47,484 nt of DNA from Roseateles_E sp005503085 (GTDB taxonomy: Bacteria > Pseudomonadota > Gammaproteobacteria > Burkholderiales > Burkholderiaceae_C), in NCBI RefSeq assembly GCF_028462495.1, contig NZ_JAQOWX010000032.1, forward strand, positions 1 through 47,484, written 5' to 3'. Below the pieces are notes generated by a model that was not told where the DNA came from, did not search any database, and saw nothing but the letters and a program-made list of their open reading frames with translations. This document shows, one piece after another, positions 25,401 through 31,971 of this stretch (the first letter of the stretch is position 1; every line of letters begins with the position of its first letter). The translations under genes were made by a program, and so were the position numbers.

Positions 25401-25677
25401 GGGCCGCGAGGCGGCCCTGCTGCGCGCCGCCCAGGTGCGGCTGCGGCCCATCCTGATGACGACGCTGGCGATGATCTTCGGCATGGTGCCGCTGGCTTTT
25501 GCGCTCAGCGAGGGCTCGGAGCAGCGCGCGCCGATGGGGCAGGCGGTGATCGGCGGGGTGATCACCTCCTCGCTGCTGACCCTGGTGGTGGTGCCGGTGA
25601 TCTATTGCTATCTGGATGATCTGTCGCAGTGGGCGCGGCGGCGCTGGCAAGGCCAAAGCGTGGCGCCGCCGAAATAG
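22438..25677 (+). CDS. RND multidrug efflux permease
   Basis: Inner-membrane proton-driven transporter of 1079 residues, most similar in style to the MdtB/MdtC/AcrB class. It has twelve membrane segments: one at the N-terminus (NPVMAVMVMLAFVVLGLFS), the TM2-6 block around residues 345-520 with the proton-relay motif GLLIDDAIVVRENIVRH, and the C-terminal block with VMLMGLVTKNAILLIDFAIR. Two large periplasmic loops follow TM1 and TM7. It is about 30 residues longer than expected because of an in-frame 28-codon insert at codons 149-176 (22882-22965), in the first porter loop. The rest is uninterrupted, so the pump may still be functional. The substrate cannot be told from sequence. It is transcribed with tetR and the adaptor, with the TolC-type channel three genes on. 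Confidence 0.95.
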   Translation: MWFTRVSIQNPVMAVMVMLAFVVLGLFSYQRLSVDQFPNIDFPTVVVQMDYPGASPEIVESEVTKKVEQAVNTVAGISTLTSRSYEGSSVVIVEFNLDVDGRKAAEDVREKVALMRPTLRDEVKEPRISRFDPQSVPIFNVAVLSTDGCPAPGRPKPDAPPRGAGIASDAVGASCLSTQELTTWATQVLQKRLENVRGVGSVSVVGGLQRQIQIQLRPAAMEALGITMEQALAAVRSENQELPLGNIRSAVQERVVQINARLKRPEDFRDIVVARKNGASIKLWQIADVVDGPQEIESLALYNGQRTVLLSVQKSQGENTIAVVDGLQRALAEAQSLLPAGLKTEVNRDNSRAIRVSVANVRQTLIEGAALTVLIVFLFLNSWRSTVITGLTLPIALIGTFLFMYLFGFTINNITMMALSLCVGLLIDDAIVVRENIVRHVQMGASPKQAALDGTQEIGLAVLATTLSIVAVFLPIGFMGGIVGKFFHEFGITIVAAVLISMFVSFTLDPMLSSIWHDPAAHGGHGGPPVTLYDKTIGRVTGAFERFTDWLSAGYQTILAWSLAHKGLTLLVALATLLLSFALLGGLGKEFVPKADLSETQVNFYTPVGSSLEVTEARARQIDALLRELPEVRYTVTTINSGFAAGKIYGAIYVRLTDRKDRQRSVNDLVTPLRDKLATIPGITVTNIGQTDLGGGKSLQFSIQGADLKELERLSKSVIARLQQIPGLVDLDSTLKPDKPTVAIEVKREAAADAGLNVNALAGSLRTWLAGTTVGNWRAPDGENYDVLLRLAPQGRDSLADLAQLPIPVAPAADGAARVVRLSQVAEIRPSTGPNQINRRDLNREITIDANALGRSSGEVSADIKKVLDDTAFPPGYRYSFGGSTKNMNESFQYAVGALALAIVFIYMILASQFKSFLQPLALMSSLPLTLIGVVLALLAFRSTLNMFSIIGIVMLMGLVTKNAILLIDFAIRAREGEHGHGVDSEPMGREAALLRAAQVRLRPILMTTLAMIFGMVPLAFALSEGSEQRAPMGQAVIGGVITSSLLTLVVVPVIYCYLDDLSQWARRRWQGQSVAPPK
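22882..22965 (+). repeat. Palindromic insertion element inside the RND gene
   Basis: Eighty-four bp that interrupt the usual STDG-STQELTTWATQ junction of RND pumps without breaking the frame. It contains GCCCCC-TC-GGGGGG (22914-22927) and the perfect hairpin GGCATCGC-CA-GCGATGCC (22930-22947), ending GTGGGGGCTTCATG. This composition resembles small intergenic palindromic repeats I associate with Burkholderiales genomes (from memory, not searched). It adds a Pro/Gly/Ala-rich loop bracketed by two cysteines. Confidence 0.65.
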
Positions 25678-25718
25678 AATCCGCGCTGCAGTCAGAAAGA
25701 CCGTCTTCGAGGAACCTT

Positions 25719-26369
25719 ATGAACGTCGAACAAGCCCGCTTCAATATGATCGAACAGCAGATCCGCCCCTGGGATGTGCTGGACCAGGGCGTGTTGTCGC
25801 TGCTGGCCCTGGTCAAGCGCGAGGACTTCGTGCCGCCGGCCCATCGGGCGCTGGCCTTTATGGACACCGAGATCCCGCTGCCGCACGGCGGCGCGATGCT
25901 GGCGCCGCGGGTCGAGGCCCGGCTGCTGCAGGAGCTGAAGGTGGCGCGCCACGAGAAGGTGCTGGAGATCGGCACCGGCGCCGGCTATCTGACGGCCCTG
26001 CTGGCCCACAAGGCGCAAAGCGTGATCAGCCTGGAGGCCGATGCCCAGCAGGCCAAGCTGGCGACCGAGACGCTCAAGCGCAACGGTGTCAGCAATACCA
26101 AGGTGCGCGAGGGCCATGGCGCCCAGGGCCTGGCCGCCGAGGCGCCGTTCGATGTGATCCTGCTGGCGGGCTCGGTGGCCGAGGTGCCGCAGGTTCTGCT
26201 GGACCAGCTCAAGCCCGGCGGCCGGCTGGTGGCCATCGTCGGCGAGCTGCCGGTGATGCGTGCCACGCTCTACACCCGTTCGGGTGCGGGCTTCAGCAGC
26301 ACGGTGCTGTTCGACACCGTCGCGCCGCGCCTGCCCGGCTTTGCCGAGCACACCGCTTTCTCGTTCTGA
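25719..26369 (+). CDS. pcm: Protein-L-isoaspartate O-methyltransferase
   Basis: A 216-residue SAM-dependent methyltransferase that begins repair of isoaspartyl residues in aged proteins. Motif I is VLEIGTGAGYLTALLA (about 78-93), and the acidic post-I motif is VISLEADAQQ. FDVILLAGSVAEVPQVLLDQLKPGGRL carries motifs II and III, where classical PCMT has a more Thr/Ala-rich version. The N-terminal FNMIEQQIRPWDVLD fits the betaproteobacterial subgroup. Start ATG 25719 has a good RBS (GAGGAA). It begins 41 bp after the RND pump and is followed 8 bp later by the rhodanese gene. Confidence 0.9.
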   Translation: MNVEQARFNMIEQQIRPWDVLDQGVLSLLALVKREDFVPPAHRALAFMDTEIPLPHGGAMLAPRVEARLLQELKVARHEKVLEIGTGAGYLTALLAHKAQSVISLEADAQQAKLATETLKRNGVSNTKVREGHGAQGLAAEAPFDVILLAGSVAEVPQVLLDQLKPGGRLVAIVGELPVMRATLYTRSGAGFSSTVLFDTVAPRLPGFAEHTAFSF

Positions 26370-26377
26370 GCCAGCGC

Positions 26378-26719
26378 ATGCCGCAGCAGCTGTCGATTGA
26401 AGCCGCGCGGGCGCTGTGCGCCGGCGCGGCGTCCGGCCAGGCGCCGCTGCTGCTGGACGTGCGCGAGCCCTGGGAGGCTGCGCTGGCCAGCATCCGGCTG
26501 GACGGGGTGGCCAGCAAGCTGATGCCGATGGGGCAGGTGAGCGCCCGGCTGGCCGAACTGGACCCGGCGCAGCCTGTCGTCGTTTATTGCCATCATGGCG
26601 TGCGAAGTCTGCAGGTCGTCGCATTCCTGGAGCGTCAGGGCTTCGAGTCGGTCTATAACCTCGCCGGCGGCATTGACGCCTGGTCCTGCGAGGCCGATCC
26701 GTCCGTGCCCAGATATTGA
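26378..26719 (+). CDS. Single-domain rhodanese-like protein
   Basis: A 113-residue sulfurtransferase-type domain. Visible features are LLLDVREPWEAALASI (about 28-43), the active-site loop CHHGVRS (Cys about 70) and the final LAGGIDAWSCE. The six-residue active-site loop fits a thiosulfate or persulfide carrier such as GlpE or PspE. No signal peptide, so cytoplasmic. ATG 26378 has a weak RBS; the gene sits 8 bp after pcm and 63 bp before the TolC gene. The physiological donor and acceptor are not known. Confidence 0.88.
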   Translation: MPQQLSIEAARALCAGAASGQAPLLLDVREPWEAALASIRLDGVASKLMPMGQVSARLAELDPAQPVVVYCHHGVRSLQVVAFLERQGFESVYNLAGGIDAWSCEADPSVPRY

Positions 26720-26782
26720 CCCTAGCACCCGAAGTGCCGGCCCAGGCCTTCACAAACACTCATCGCAAGCCAAGGAAGCCTC

Positions 26783-28177
26783 ATGTTCGCTGATCAGAAA
26801 ATGAAGAAGAAGACAAGCCCGCATTCGCGCATGAGTTCTTCATTGACCCGACTGTCACTGTGCGTGGCCCTGGCTTTCGGTGCTGCGGCCAGTGCCCAGG
26901 CGCAAAGCCTGCTGGAGCTCTACGAAGCCGCGCGCGTCTATGACGCCGGCTATCTGGCCGCCCGGGCCCAGGCCGACTCGGCGATCTACAAGGCCGAGCA
27001 GGCCAATGCGCTGGACCGGCCCACGCTGGGTCTGGGCGTCAGCGGCACGCATCTGCAGAGCGATCCGCCGACGGTCTATGGCGCCGGTGGCGCCAAGGTG
27101 GCCGGTGACCGGGTCGGATCGAGCACGGTGCAGGCCGGCCTGCGGGCCAACTATGCGCTGTACAACCGCAGCAACAAGATCACGATCGAGCAGGCCAAGC
27201 GCGGGCTCAATGTGGCCCAGGCCGATCTGGAGATTGCCGAGCAGGACCTGATCGTGCGGGTCTCGCAGGCCTATTTCGATGTATTGGCAGCCGGCGATGT
27301 GCTGTCGACGACACGGGCCAGCAAGGCCGCCATCGCCGAGCAGCTGGCCTCGGCCAAGCGCAATTTCGAGGTCGGCACCGCCACCATCACCGACACCCGC
27401 GAGGCCCAGGCCCGCTTCGATGTGGAAAGTGCCCGCGAGCTGGCGGCCGACAACGATCTGCGCATCAAGCGCATCACGCTGGACCAGATCGTCGGCCGCT
27501 CCGGCGTCGAACCCAAGCCGCTGGCCGTGCCGGTGGCGCTGCCGGCCGTGACGCCCTTGACGGTGGACCCGTGGGTCAACCAGGCCGACGAGCTTCACCC
27601 CCAGGTGCGCAAGGCCCGGCTGGGCCTGGATGTGGCGGGCCTGGAAGCCGACAAGGCGCGGGCGGCGGACGGCGTGACGGTGGACCTGAGCGGCAATCTG
27701 GGCGTCAGCAATGCCCGCGGCCGCGGCGCGCAGCTGCCCGGCACGGGCGGGCAGGGCTCGGTCGCGGTGGAGATGAATCTGCCGCTCTACACCGGTGGCT
27801 ACAACAGCAACCGCATCAAGGAAACCCTGGCGCTGCAGGAGCGCTCGCGCAATGACCTGGAGTTTGCCCGCCGCACGGTGGCCGAGGGCACGCGCCGCGC
27901 CTTCTTCGGCGTGCAGTCGCTGGCCGCCCAAGTCAAGGCTCTGGAGGCCGCCGAGTCGTCCAGCAAGCTGGCGCTGGAAGCCACCCAGCTGGGCTACAAG
28001 GTCGGCGTGCGCGTCAACCTCGATGTGCTGAACGCCCAGAGCCAGCTCTATGCGACCCAGCGCGACCTGGCCAAGGCCCGCTACGACGTGGTGCTGACCG
28101 GCCTGCGCTTGCGCCAGGCCGCTGGCCAGCTGCGCCCCGAGGATGTGGCGGCGGTCAACACGCTGCTGTCCAAGTAA
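26783..28177 (+). CDS. TolC family outer-membrane efflux channel
   Basis: Outer-membrane factor of 464 residues with a signal peptide (Lys-rich start, hydrophobic LCVALAFGAAASAQA, cleavage after AQA near 40). Two homologous halves each form a long helical hairpin and beta strands. Examples are LNVAQADLEIAEQDLIVRVS and ARFDVESARELAADND in the first half, and ARRTVAEGTRRAFFGVQSL and GVRVNLDVLNAQSQLYATQR in the second. The length and TolC-like repeat match type I secretion/efflux channels of the TolC proper subgroup. ATG 26783 has AAGGA 6 nt upstream; later in-frame ATGs at 26801 and 26831 are alternatives. It is a natural partner for the upstream adaptor and pump, and may serve other exporters too. 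Confidence 0.93.
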   Translation: MFADQKMKKKTSPHSRMSSSLTRLSLCVALAFGAAASAQAQSLLELYEAARVYDAGYLAARAQADSAIYKAEQANALDRPTLGLGVSGTHLQSDPPTVYGAGGAKVAGDRVGSSTVQAGLRANYALYNRSNKITIEQAKRGLNVAQADLEIAEQDLIVRVSQAYFDVLAAGDVLSTTRASKAAIAEQLASAKRNFEVGTATITDTREAQARFDVESARELAADNDLRIKRITLDQIVGRSGVEPKPLAVPVALPAVTPLTVDPWVNQADELHPQVRKARLGLDVAGLEADKARAADGVTVDLSGNLGVSNARGRGAQLPGTGGQGSVAVEMNLPLYTGGYNSNRIKETLALQERSRNDLEFARRTVAEGTRRAFFGVQSLAAQVKALEAAESSSKLALEATQLGYKVGVRVNLDVLNAQSQLYATQRDLAKARYDVVLTGLRLRQAAGQLRPEDVAAVNTLLSK

Positions 28178-28182
28178 GAAGG

Positions 28183-28200
28183 CCAGGCCCTCAGGCCTGG
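28183..28200. terminator. Possible bidirectional hairpin between convergent genes
   Basis: CCAGGCC-CTCA-GGCCTGG, a perfect 7-bp stem between the TolC gene and the convergent Lrp-type gene, overlapping the stop codon of the latter. There is no T-tract on either side, so intrinsic termination is uncertain. Confidence 0.4.
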
Positions 28201-28715
28201 GGACTGCGCCGGCGCCGCTTCGCGGTGGCCGGCGTTTGCTTGTCCGGTGCGGCTGAGTTGGCCGGGGCGAGCAGCGGGGCCGGGCGCAGCGGCGCGTTCT
28301 CGCGCACGCTCTTCAGGATGATGGCGGTGGAGGTCTCGGCCAGCGCGCAGTAGCGCTGCAGCACCTGCTCCAGATGGGCGACATCGCGCACCGCGATCTC
28401 GAGGATCCAGCTGTCCTCGCCGGTCACATTGAAGGCGGTCAGCACCTCGGGGCTGGCCTCGACCGCCTGGCGCACCCGTGCCTCGTCGGCCCGGCCCACC
28501 CGTATCACCGCACGGATCGCATAACCGAGGCGGGCGCTGTCGACCACGGCGCGGTAGCCGCTGATCACGCCGACCTCCTCGAGCCTGCGCACCCGCTCGG
28601 TGACGGCCGGCTGGCTCAGGTGCACACGCCGGCCCAGCTCGGCCATGCTGAGGCGGGCATCGGCCTGCAACTCGGCCAAAATGCGGCTGTCATGGTGGTC
28701 CAGCGTGTAGTCCAT
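28191..28715 (-). CDS. Lrp/AsnC family transcriptional regulator
   Basis: A 174-residue regulator. The N-terminal winged helix-turn-helix (about 5-55) has LDHHDSRILAELQADARLSM and VHLSQPAVTERVRRLEEVGV. The C-terminal RAM/AsnC ligand domain (about 65-145) contains AFNVTGEDSWILEIAVRD. A basic tail (KRRRRSPQA) extends beyond the usual length of about 150. ATG 28715 is preferred; a TTG at 28730 would add five residues. It diverges from the EamA exporter at 28825, the usual arrangement for a local regulator of an amino-acid exporter (inference). Confidence 0.92.
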   Translation of the reverse strand: MDYTLDHHDSRILAELQADARLSMAELGRRVHLSQPAVTERVRRLEEVGVISGYRAVVDSARLGYAIRAVIRVGRADEARVRQAVEASPEVLTAFNVTGEDSWILEIAVRDVAHLEQVLQRYCALAETSTAIILKSVRENAPLRPAPLLAPANSAAPDKQTPATAKRRRRSPQA

Positions 28716-28824
28716 TGATTTGCAGGTCAAATGCTTGAATGTCCTGCAAGTTTAAGGCTTTGGTCCTTTTGAAGCGTCAGTTTCATCTTCAAGCCGGCGT
28801 ACCAATTCCCTAGCATTGCCAGCC

Positions 28825-29718
28825 ATGGACAACAGCAACACCCTGAGCCGCAGCGGCGGGCTGAGCCCCCGCGTGATCGCCTGCCTGGCCGCCACCTGGC
28901 TGGTCTGGGGCTCGACCTATCTGGCCATCAAGTACGCCTTGCTGAGCTTTCCGCCCTTCTTCCAGATGGGCACGCGCTTCCTGGCCGCCGGTGTCTTGCT
29001 GGCCGCATGGATGCGCTGGCGCGGCGCGGCCTGGCCGGGCCCGCGCCAATGGCTCAATGCGCTGCTGGTGGGCAGCCTGATGCTGGGCGGCGGCATGGGG
29101 GGCACGGCGACGGCCGAGCAGACCGTCGGCTCGGGCCTGGTGGTCGCCTTCATCGCGGTGATGCCCTTGATGATTGCGGCGCTGAACCTGCTGTGGCGGG
29201 TGTTGCCCAGCCGGCTGGAGCTGGCCGGCATTGTCGTGGGCCTGTTCGGCGTGCTGATGCTGACCCAGGGCCAGGGTTTCGGCGCCTCGCCGCAGGGCCT
29301 GGTCGCGATCACGACGGCCTGCGCCTGCTGGGCGCTGGGCAGCGTCCTGTCGCAGCGCGGCTTTGCGCTGGCGGCCGGGCCTATGGGTTTTGCCAGCGAG
29401 ATGCTGGCCGGCGGTGCGGTGCTGATGCTGTTGAGCCTGTTCAGCGGCGAGACTCTGAGCCTGCCGCTGCGCGGCGAGGCGGTCTGGGCCTGGCTGTATC
29501 TGGTGGTGTTCGGCTCGCTGATCGCCTTCAACGCCTATATGGTGCTGCTGGCCGAGGCGCCGGCCGGCCTGGCGTCGAGCTACTCCTTCGTCAATCCGGT
29601 GATCGCGATGCTGCTCGGGGTGGTGATCGCCGGCGAGGTGGTCAGCGGCTATGAGTGGCTGGCGGCCCTGGTGGTGCTGGTCGGCGTCGTGCTGCTGCTG
29701 CGCGGGCGCAAGGCCTGA
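28825..29718 (+). CDS. EamA/DMT family exporter (YedA-like)
   Basis: Inner-membrane protein of 297 residues with ten predicted helices arranged as two EamA repeats. The first contains TWLVWGSTYLAIKYALLSFP and the second ITTACACWALGSVLSQRGFA; the end is SSYSFVNPVIAMLLGVVIAGE followed by a last helix. Members export amino acids or other metabolites. ATG 28825 gives MDNSNTLSRSGG. The divergent Lrp/AsnC gene 109 bp away suggests amino-acid-responsive control, but the substrate is not known. Confidence 0.9.
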   Translation: MDNSNTLSRSGGLSPRVIACLAATWLVWGSTYLAIKYALLSFPPFFQMGTRFLAAGVLLAAWMRWRGAAWPGPRQWLNALLVGSLMLGGGMGGTATAEQTVGSGLVVAFIAVMPLMIAALNLLWRVLPSRLELAGIVVGLFGVLMLTQGQGFGASPQGLVAITTACACWALGSVLSQRGFALAAGPMGFASEMLAGGAVLMLLSLFSGETLSLPLRGEAVWAWLYLVVFGSLIAFNAYMVLLAEAPAGLASSYSFVNPVIAMLLGVVIAGEVVSGYEWLAALVVLVGVVLLLRGRKA

Positions 29719-29761
29719 CCCCCGTCTGCGCCACCGGCGCCGAAGCGGGCAAAATGGCGCC

Positions 29762-30544
29762 AAGCTTTATCTGCTCTCGCCCGCCAAATCGCTGGACTAC
29801 GACACCCCGGTCGCCGCGCCGCTGCTCAAGCTCGCCACCGAGCCGCAGTTCCTGCCCCAGTCCAAGGCCTTGATCAAGGTCTTGAAGACCAAGACGGCGG
29901 CCGATATCGCCGCGCTGATGGACCTGAGCCCGGCCCTGTCCGAGCTCAATGTGAACCGTTACCACGCCTGGCAGCCTCGCTTCACCGAGGCCAATAGCAA
30001 GCCGGCGGTGCTGGCCTTCAACGGCGATGTCTATGACGGTCTGGACGCCAAGAGCCTGGCTGTCGAGGACCTGCAATGGGCGCAGCAGCATCTGGCCATC
30101 CTGTCCGGGCTGTACGGCGTGCTGCGGCCGCTGGACCGCATGCAGCCCTACCGCCTGGAGATGGGCACGAAGCTGGCCACCGAGCGCGGCAGCCATCTGT
30201 ACGGCTTCTGGGGCGACACGCTGGCCGAGCATCTGAATGCGCGCGCGGCCCAGCAGCAGGTGCCGGTGATCGTCAATCTGGCGTCGCAGGAGTATTTCAA
30301 GGCGGCCGATCGCAAGGCCTTGCAGCCGCGCGTGATCGAATGTCAGTTCGAGGACTGGAAGAACGGCCAGTACAAGATCATCAGCTTCTTCGCCAAGCGG
30401 GCGCGCGGCCTGATGGCGCGCTATGCGATCACGCGGCGCATTGATACGCCGGTCGGCCTGAGGGACTTCGATCTCGACGGCTATGTCTACCAGGCCGAGC
30501 TGTCGACGCCCGAACGCCTGCTGTTTCGCCGCCGCCTGGGCTGA
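29762..30544 (+). CDS. yaaA: YaaA family peroxide-stress protein (start codon unclear)
   Basis: About 260 residues with the full YaaA/DUF328 signature: LLSPAKSLDYDTP at the N-terminus, AFNGDVYDGLDAKSL, SGLYGVLRPLDRMQPYRLEM, and IISFFAKRARGLMARYAI near the end. E. coli YaaA limits intracellular iron and oxidative damage after H2O2 stress. The family normally begins with Met directly before the LLFLLSPAK-type strand; here that codon is AAG (29762-29764), and no ATG, GTG or TTG lies in frame between the EamA stop and this point. The nearest in-frame ATG is 29651, inside the EamA gene. Possible explanations are a CTG start (29725 or 29771), a T-to-A point change or a sequence error. The rest of the frame is intact. 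Confidence 0.85.
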   Translation, partial: KLYLLSPAKSLDYDTPVAAPLLKLATEPQFLPQSKALIKVLKTKTAADIAALMDLSPALSELNVNRYHAWQPRFTEANSKPAVLAFNGDVYDGLDAKSLAVEDLQWAQQHLAILSGLYGVLRPLDRMQPYRLEMGTKLATERGSHLYGFWGDTLAEHLNARAAQQQVPVIVNLASQEYFKAADRKALQPRVIECQFEDWKNGQYKIISFFAKRARGLMARYAITRRIDTPVGLRDFDLDGYVYQAELSTPERLLFRRRLG

Positions 30545-30561
30545 AGAGGCCGGAGTCCACC

Positions 30562-31407
30562 ATGAGTGCCCAGACCATCACGCCCGAGCTGCAGCGCTGG
30601 ATCGTCGAGCAGGCCAAGGCCGGGCTGACGGCCGAGCAGGTGCTGCAGGCCATGCTCAAGAGCGGCTGGGACGAAACCGTCGCGGCCCAGGCGCTGGCGC
30701 AGAGCGTCGCCGGTTTCGTGCCGGGCCAGGGCCTGGTCCTGCCGGTGCCCAGCGCTGTGCCCGAGCCCGATCTGAGCGGTGCGCCGCCGCTCTTGAATGC
30801 CGGCGACCGCACGGTCGGCGTGCTGGTCAGCCTGCAACTGCCGCGCCTGCTGGTGTTCGGCGGCCTGCTGTCCGACGAGGAGTGCGATCTGATGCGTGCG
30901 GCGGCAGCCAGCCGCCTGGCCCGCTCGGAGACGGTGGCGGCCTCGGCCGATGGCAGCGAGGTCAATGCCGCGCGTACCAGCGAGGGCATGTTCTTCGAGC
31001 GTGGCGAGAACGAGATCTGTCGGCGGGTCGAGGCCCGCATCGCCCGGCTCTTGAACTGGCCGGTCGAGAACGGCGAGGGCCTGCAGGTGCTGCGCTACCG
31101 GCCCGGGGCCGAGTACCTGCCGCACTACGACTACTTCGACCCGCGCCACACCAGCACGCCGCCCATCCTGCAGCGCGGCGGCCAGCGGGTCGCCACCTTG
31201 GTGATGTACCTGAACACGCCCGAGCAGGGCGGGGCGACGATCTTTCCCGACATCGGCCTGGAGGTCGCGCCGATCAAGGGCAATGCGGTGTTCTTCAGCT
31301 ATGACCGGCCGCACCCGATCACGCAAAGCCTGCATGGCGGCGCGCCGGTGCTGGCCGGCGAGAAATGGGTGGCGACCAAATGGCTGCGCGAACGGCGCTT
31401 CGAGTGA
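30562..31407 (+). CDS. 2OG-Fe(II) dioxygenase, prolyl-4-hydroxylase-like
   Basis: A 281-residue protein. The N-terminal 50 residues are helical and UBA-like in pattern (LQRWIVEQAKAGLTAEQVLQ). The C-terminal P4Hc domain (about 95-280) has the iron ligands H-x-D in LPHYDYFDPRH and a distal His in KGNAVFFSYDRPHPITQSLH. The 2-oxoglutarate-binding Lys is in GEKWVATKW. It probably hydroxylates proline in a protein or peptide, as in bacterial P4Hs acting on EF-Tu-like targets, but the substrate is unknown. The RBS GGAG is 6 nt upstream of ATG 30562. It follows yaaA by 17 bp, so the two are probably co-transcribed. Confidence 0.88.
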   Translation: MSAQTITPELQRWIVEQAKAGLTAEQVLQAMLKSGWDETVAAQALAQSVAGFVPGQGLVLPVPSAVPEPDLSGAPPLLNAGDRTVGVLVSLQLPRLLVFGGLLSDEECDLMRAAAASRLARSETVAASADGSEVNAARTSEGMFFERGENEICRRVEARIARLLNWPVENGEGLQVLRYRPGAEYLPHYDYFDPRHTSTPPILQRGGQRVATLVMYLNTPEQGGATIFPDIGLEVAPIKGNAVFFSYDRPHPITQSLHGGAPVLAGEKWVATKWLRERRFE

Positions 31408-31410
31408 GCG

Positions 31411-31872
31411 CTAGCGATTCAGCGGCAGCTGGCTCTGCTTGAGCTGGCGCAGCACAAAGCTGCTCTTGCTGTGGCGGATGCCGGGGATCTTGTAGAGCCG
31501 CTCGCGCAGCAGGCGCTCGTAGTCGCGCGTGTCGGCCACCGCGATGCGCACGTAGTAGTCGTAATCGCCCGAGACGAGAAAGGCCTCCAGCACCTCGGGG
31601 ATCTGCTCCAGCGCGCGGCCGAACTCGAACAGCGCGGCGTCCGAATGATCGTTCAGGGTCACCTGCACGATCACCGTGTCGGCCAGGCCGATCTTGGCGG
31701 CATTCACGCGCACCGAGTAGCCCTCGATGACGCCGGCTTCTTCCATGCGCTTGATGCGGGTCCAGCAGGGCGAGCTGGTCAGCCCCACCTTGCCGGACAG
31801 CTCCTGCAGGCTGATGCGGGCGTCGCGCTGCAGCTCGGTCAGGATGGCCAGATCGAATTTATCGAGTTTCAT
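31411..31872 (-). CDS. Lrp/AsnC family transcriptional regulator
   Basis: A compact 153-residue Lrp-type protein. The HTH region (about 3-55) is LDKFDLAILTELQRDARISL, then GKVGLTSSPCWTRIKRMEEA, close to Lrp/BkdR-type domains with the SPC.WTRIKR recognition helix. The RAM domain (about 65-140) includes LEAFLVSGDYDYYVRIAV, the effector-binding loop. It diverges from the acetolactate synthase gene; the 99-bp spacer holds GGAAATTTTCC-type palindromes. This suggests it controls branched-chain amino acid synthesis in response to an amino acid (inference). Confidence 0.93.
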   Translation of the reverse strand: MKLDKFDLAILTELQRDARISLQELSGKVGLTSSPCWTRIKRMEEAGVIEGYSVRVNAAKIGLADTVIVQVTLNDHSDAALFEFGRALEQIPEVLEAFLVSGDYDYYVRIAVADTRDYERLLRERLYKIPGIRHSKSSFVLRQLKQSQLPLNR

Positions 31873-31893
31873 GCTGCCGGATTCTATTCATCA

Positions 31894-31906
31894 AGGAAAT
31901 TTTCCT
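31894..31906. promoter_or_regulatory. Candidate Lrp-type operator upstream of the acetolactate synthase
   Basis: Perfect odd palindrome AGGAAA-T-TTTCCT. A second related site (GAAATTTC, 31926-31933) has its centre about 30 bp away, roughly three helical turns, the spacing expected for an Lrp octamer wrapping DNA. AT-rich sites like this are unusual in this GC-rich window. Confidence 0.55.
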
Positions 31907-31971
31907 GAATTGAAGTCTTGTGCAGGAAATTTCAGCAGCAATTTCTGGGCGAGCTTGGGCACAGTGAGGGC

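Noticed and set aside
22963..25656. 897-codon minus-strand frame opposite the RND pump
   Set aside because: His/Arg/Gln-rich shadow sequence with no domain; the plus strand has all RND motifs.
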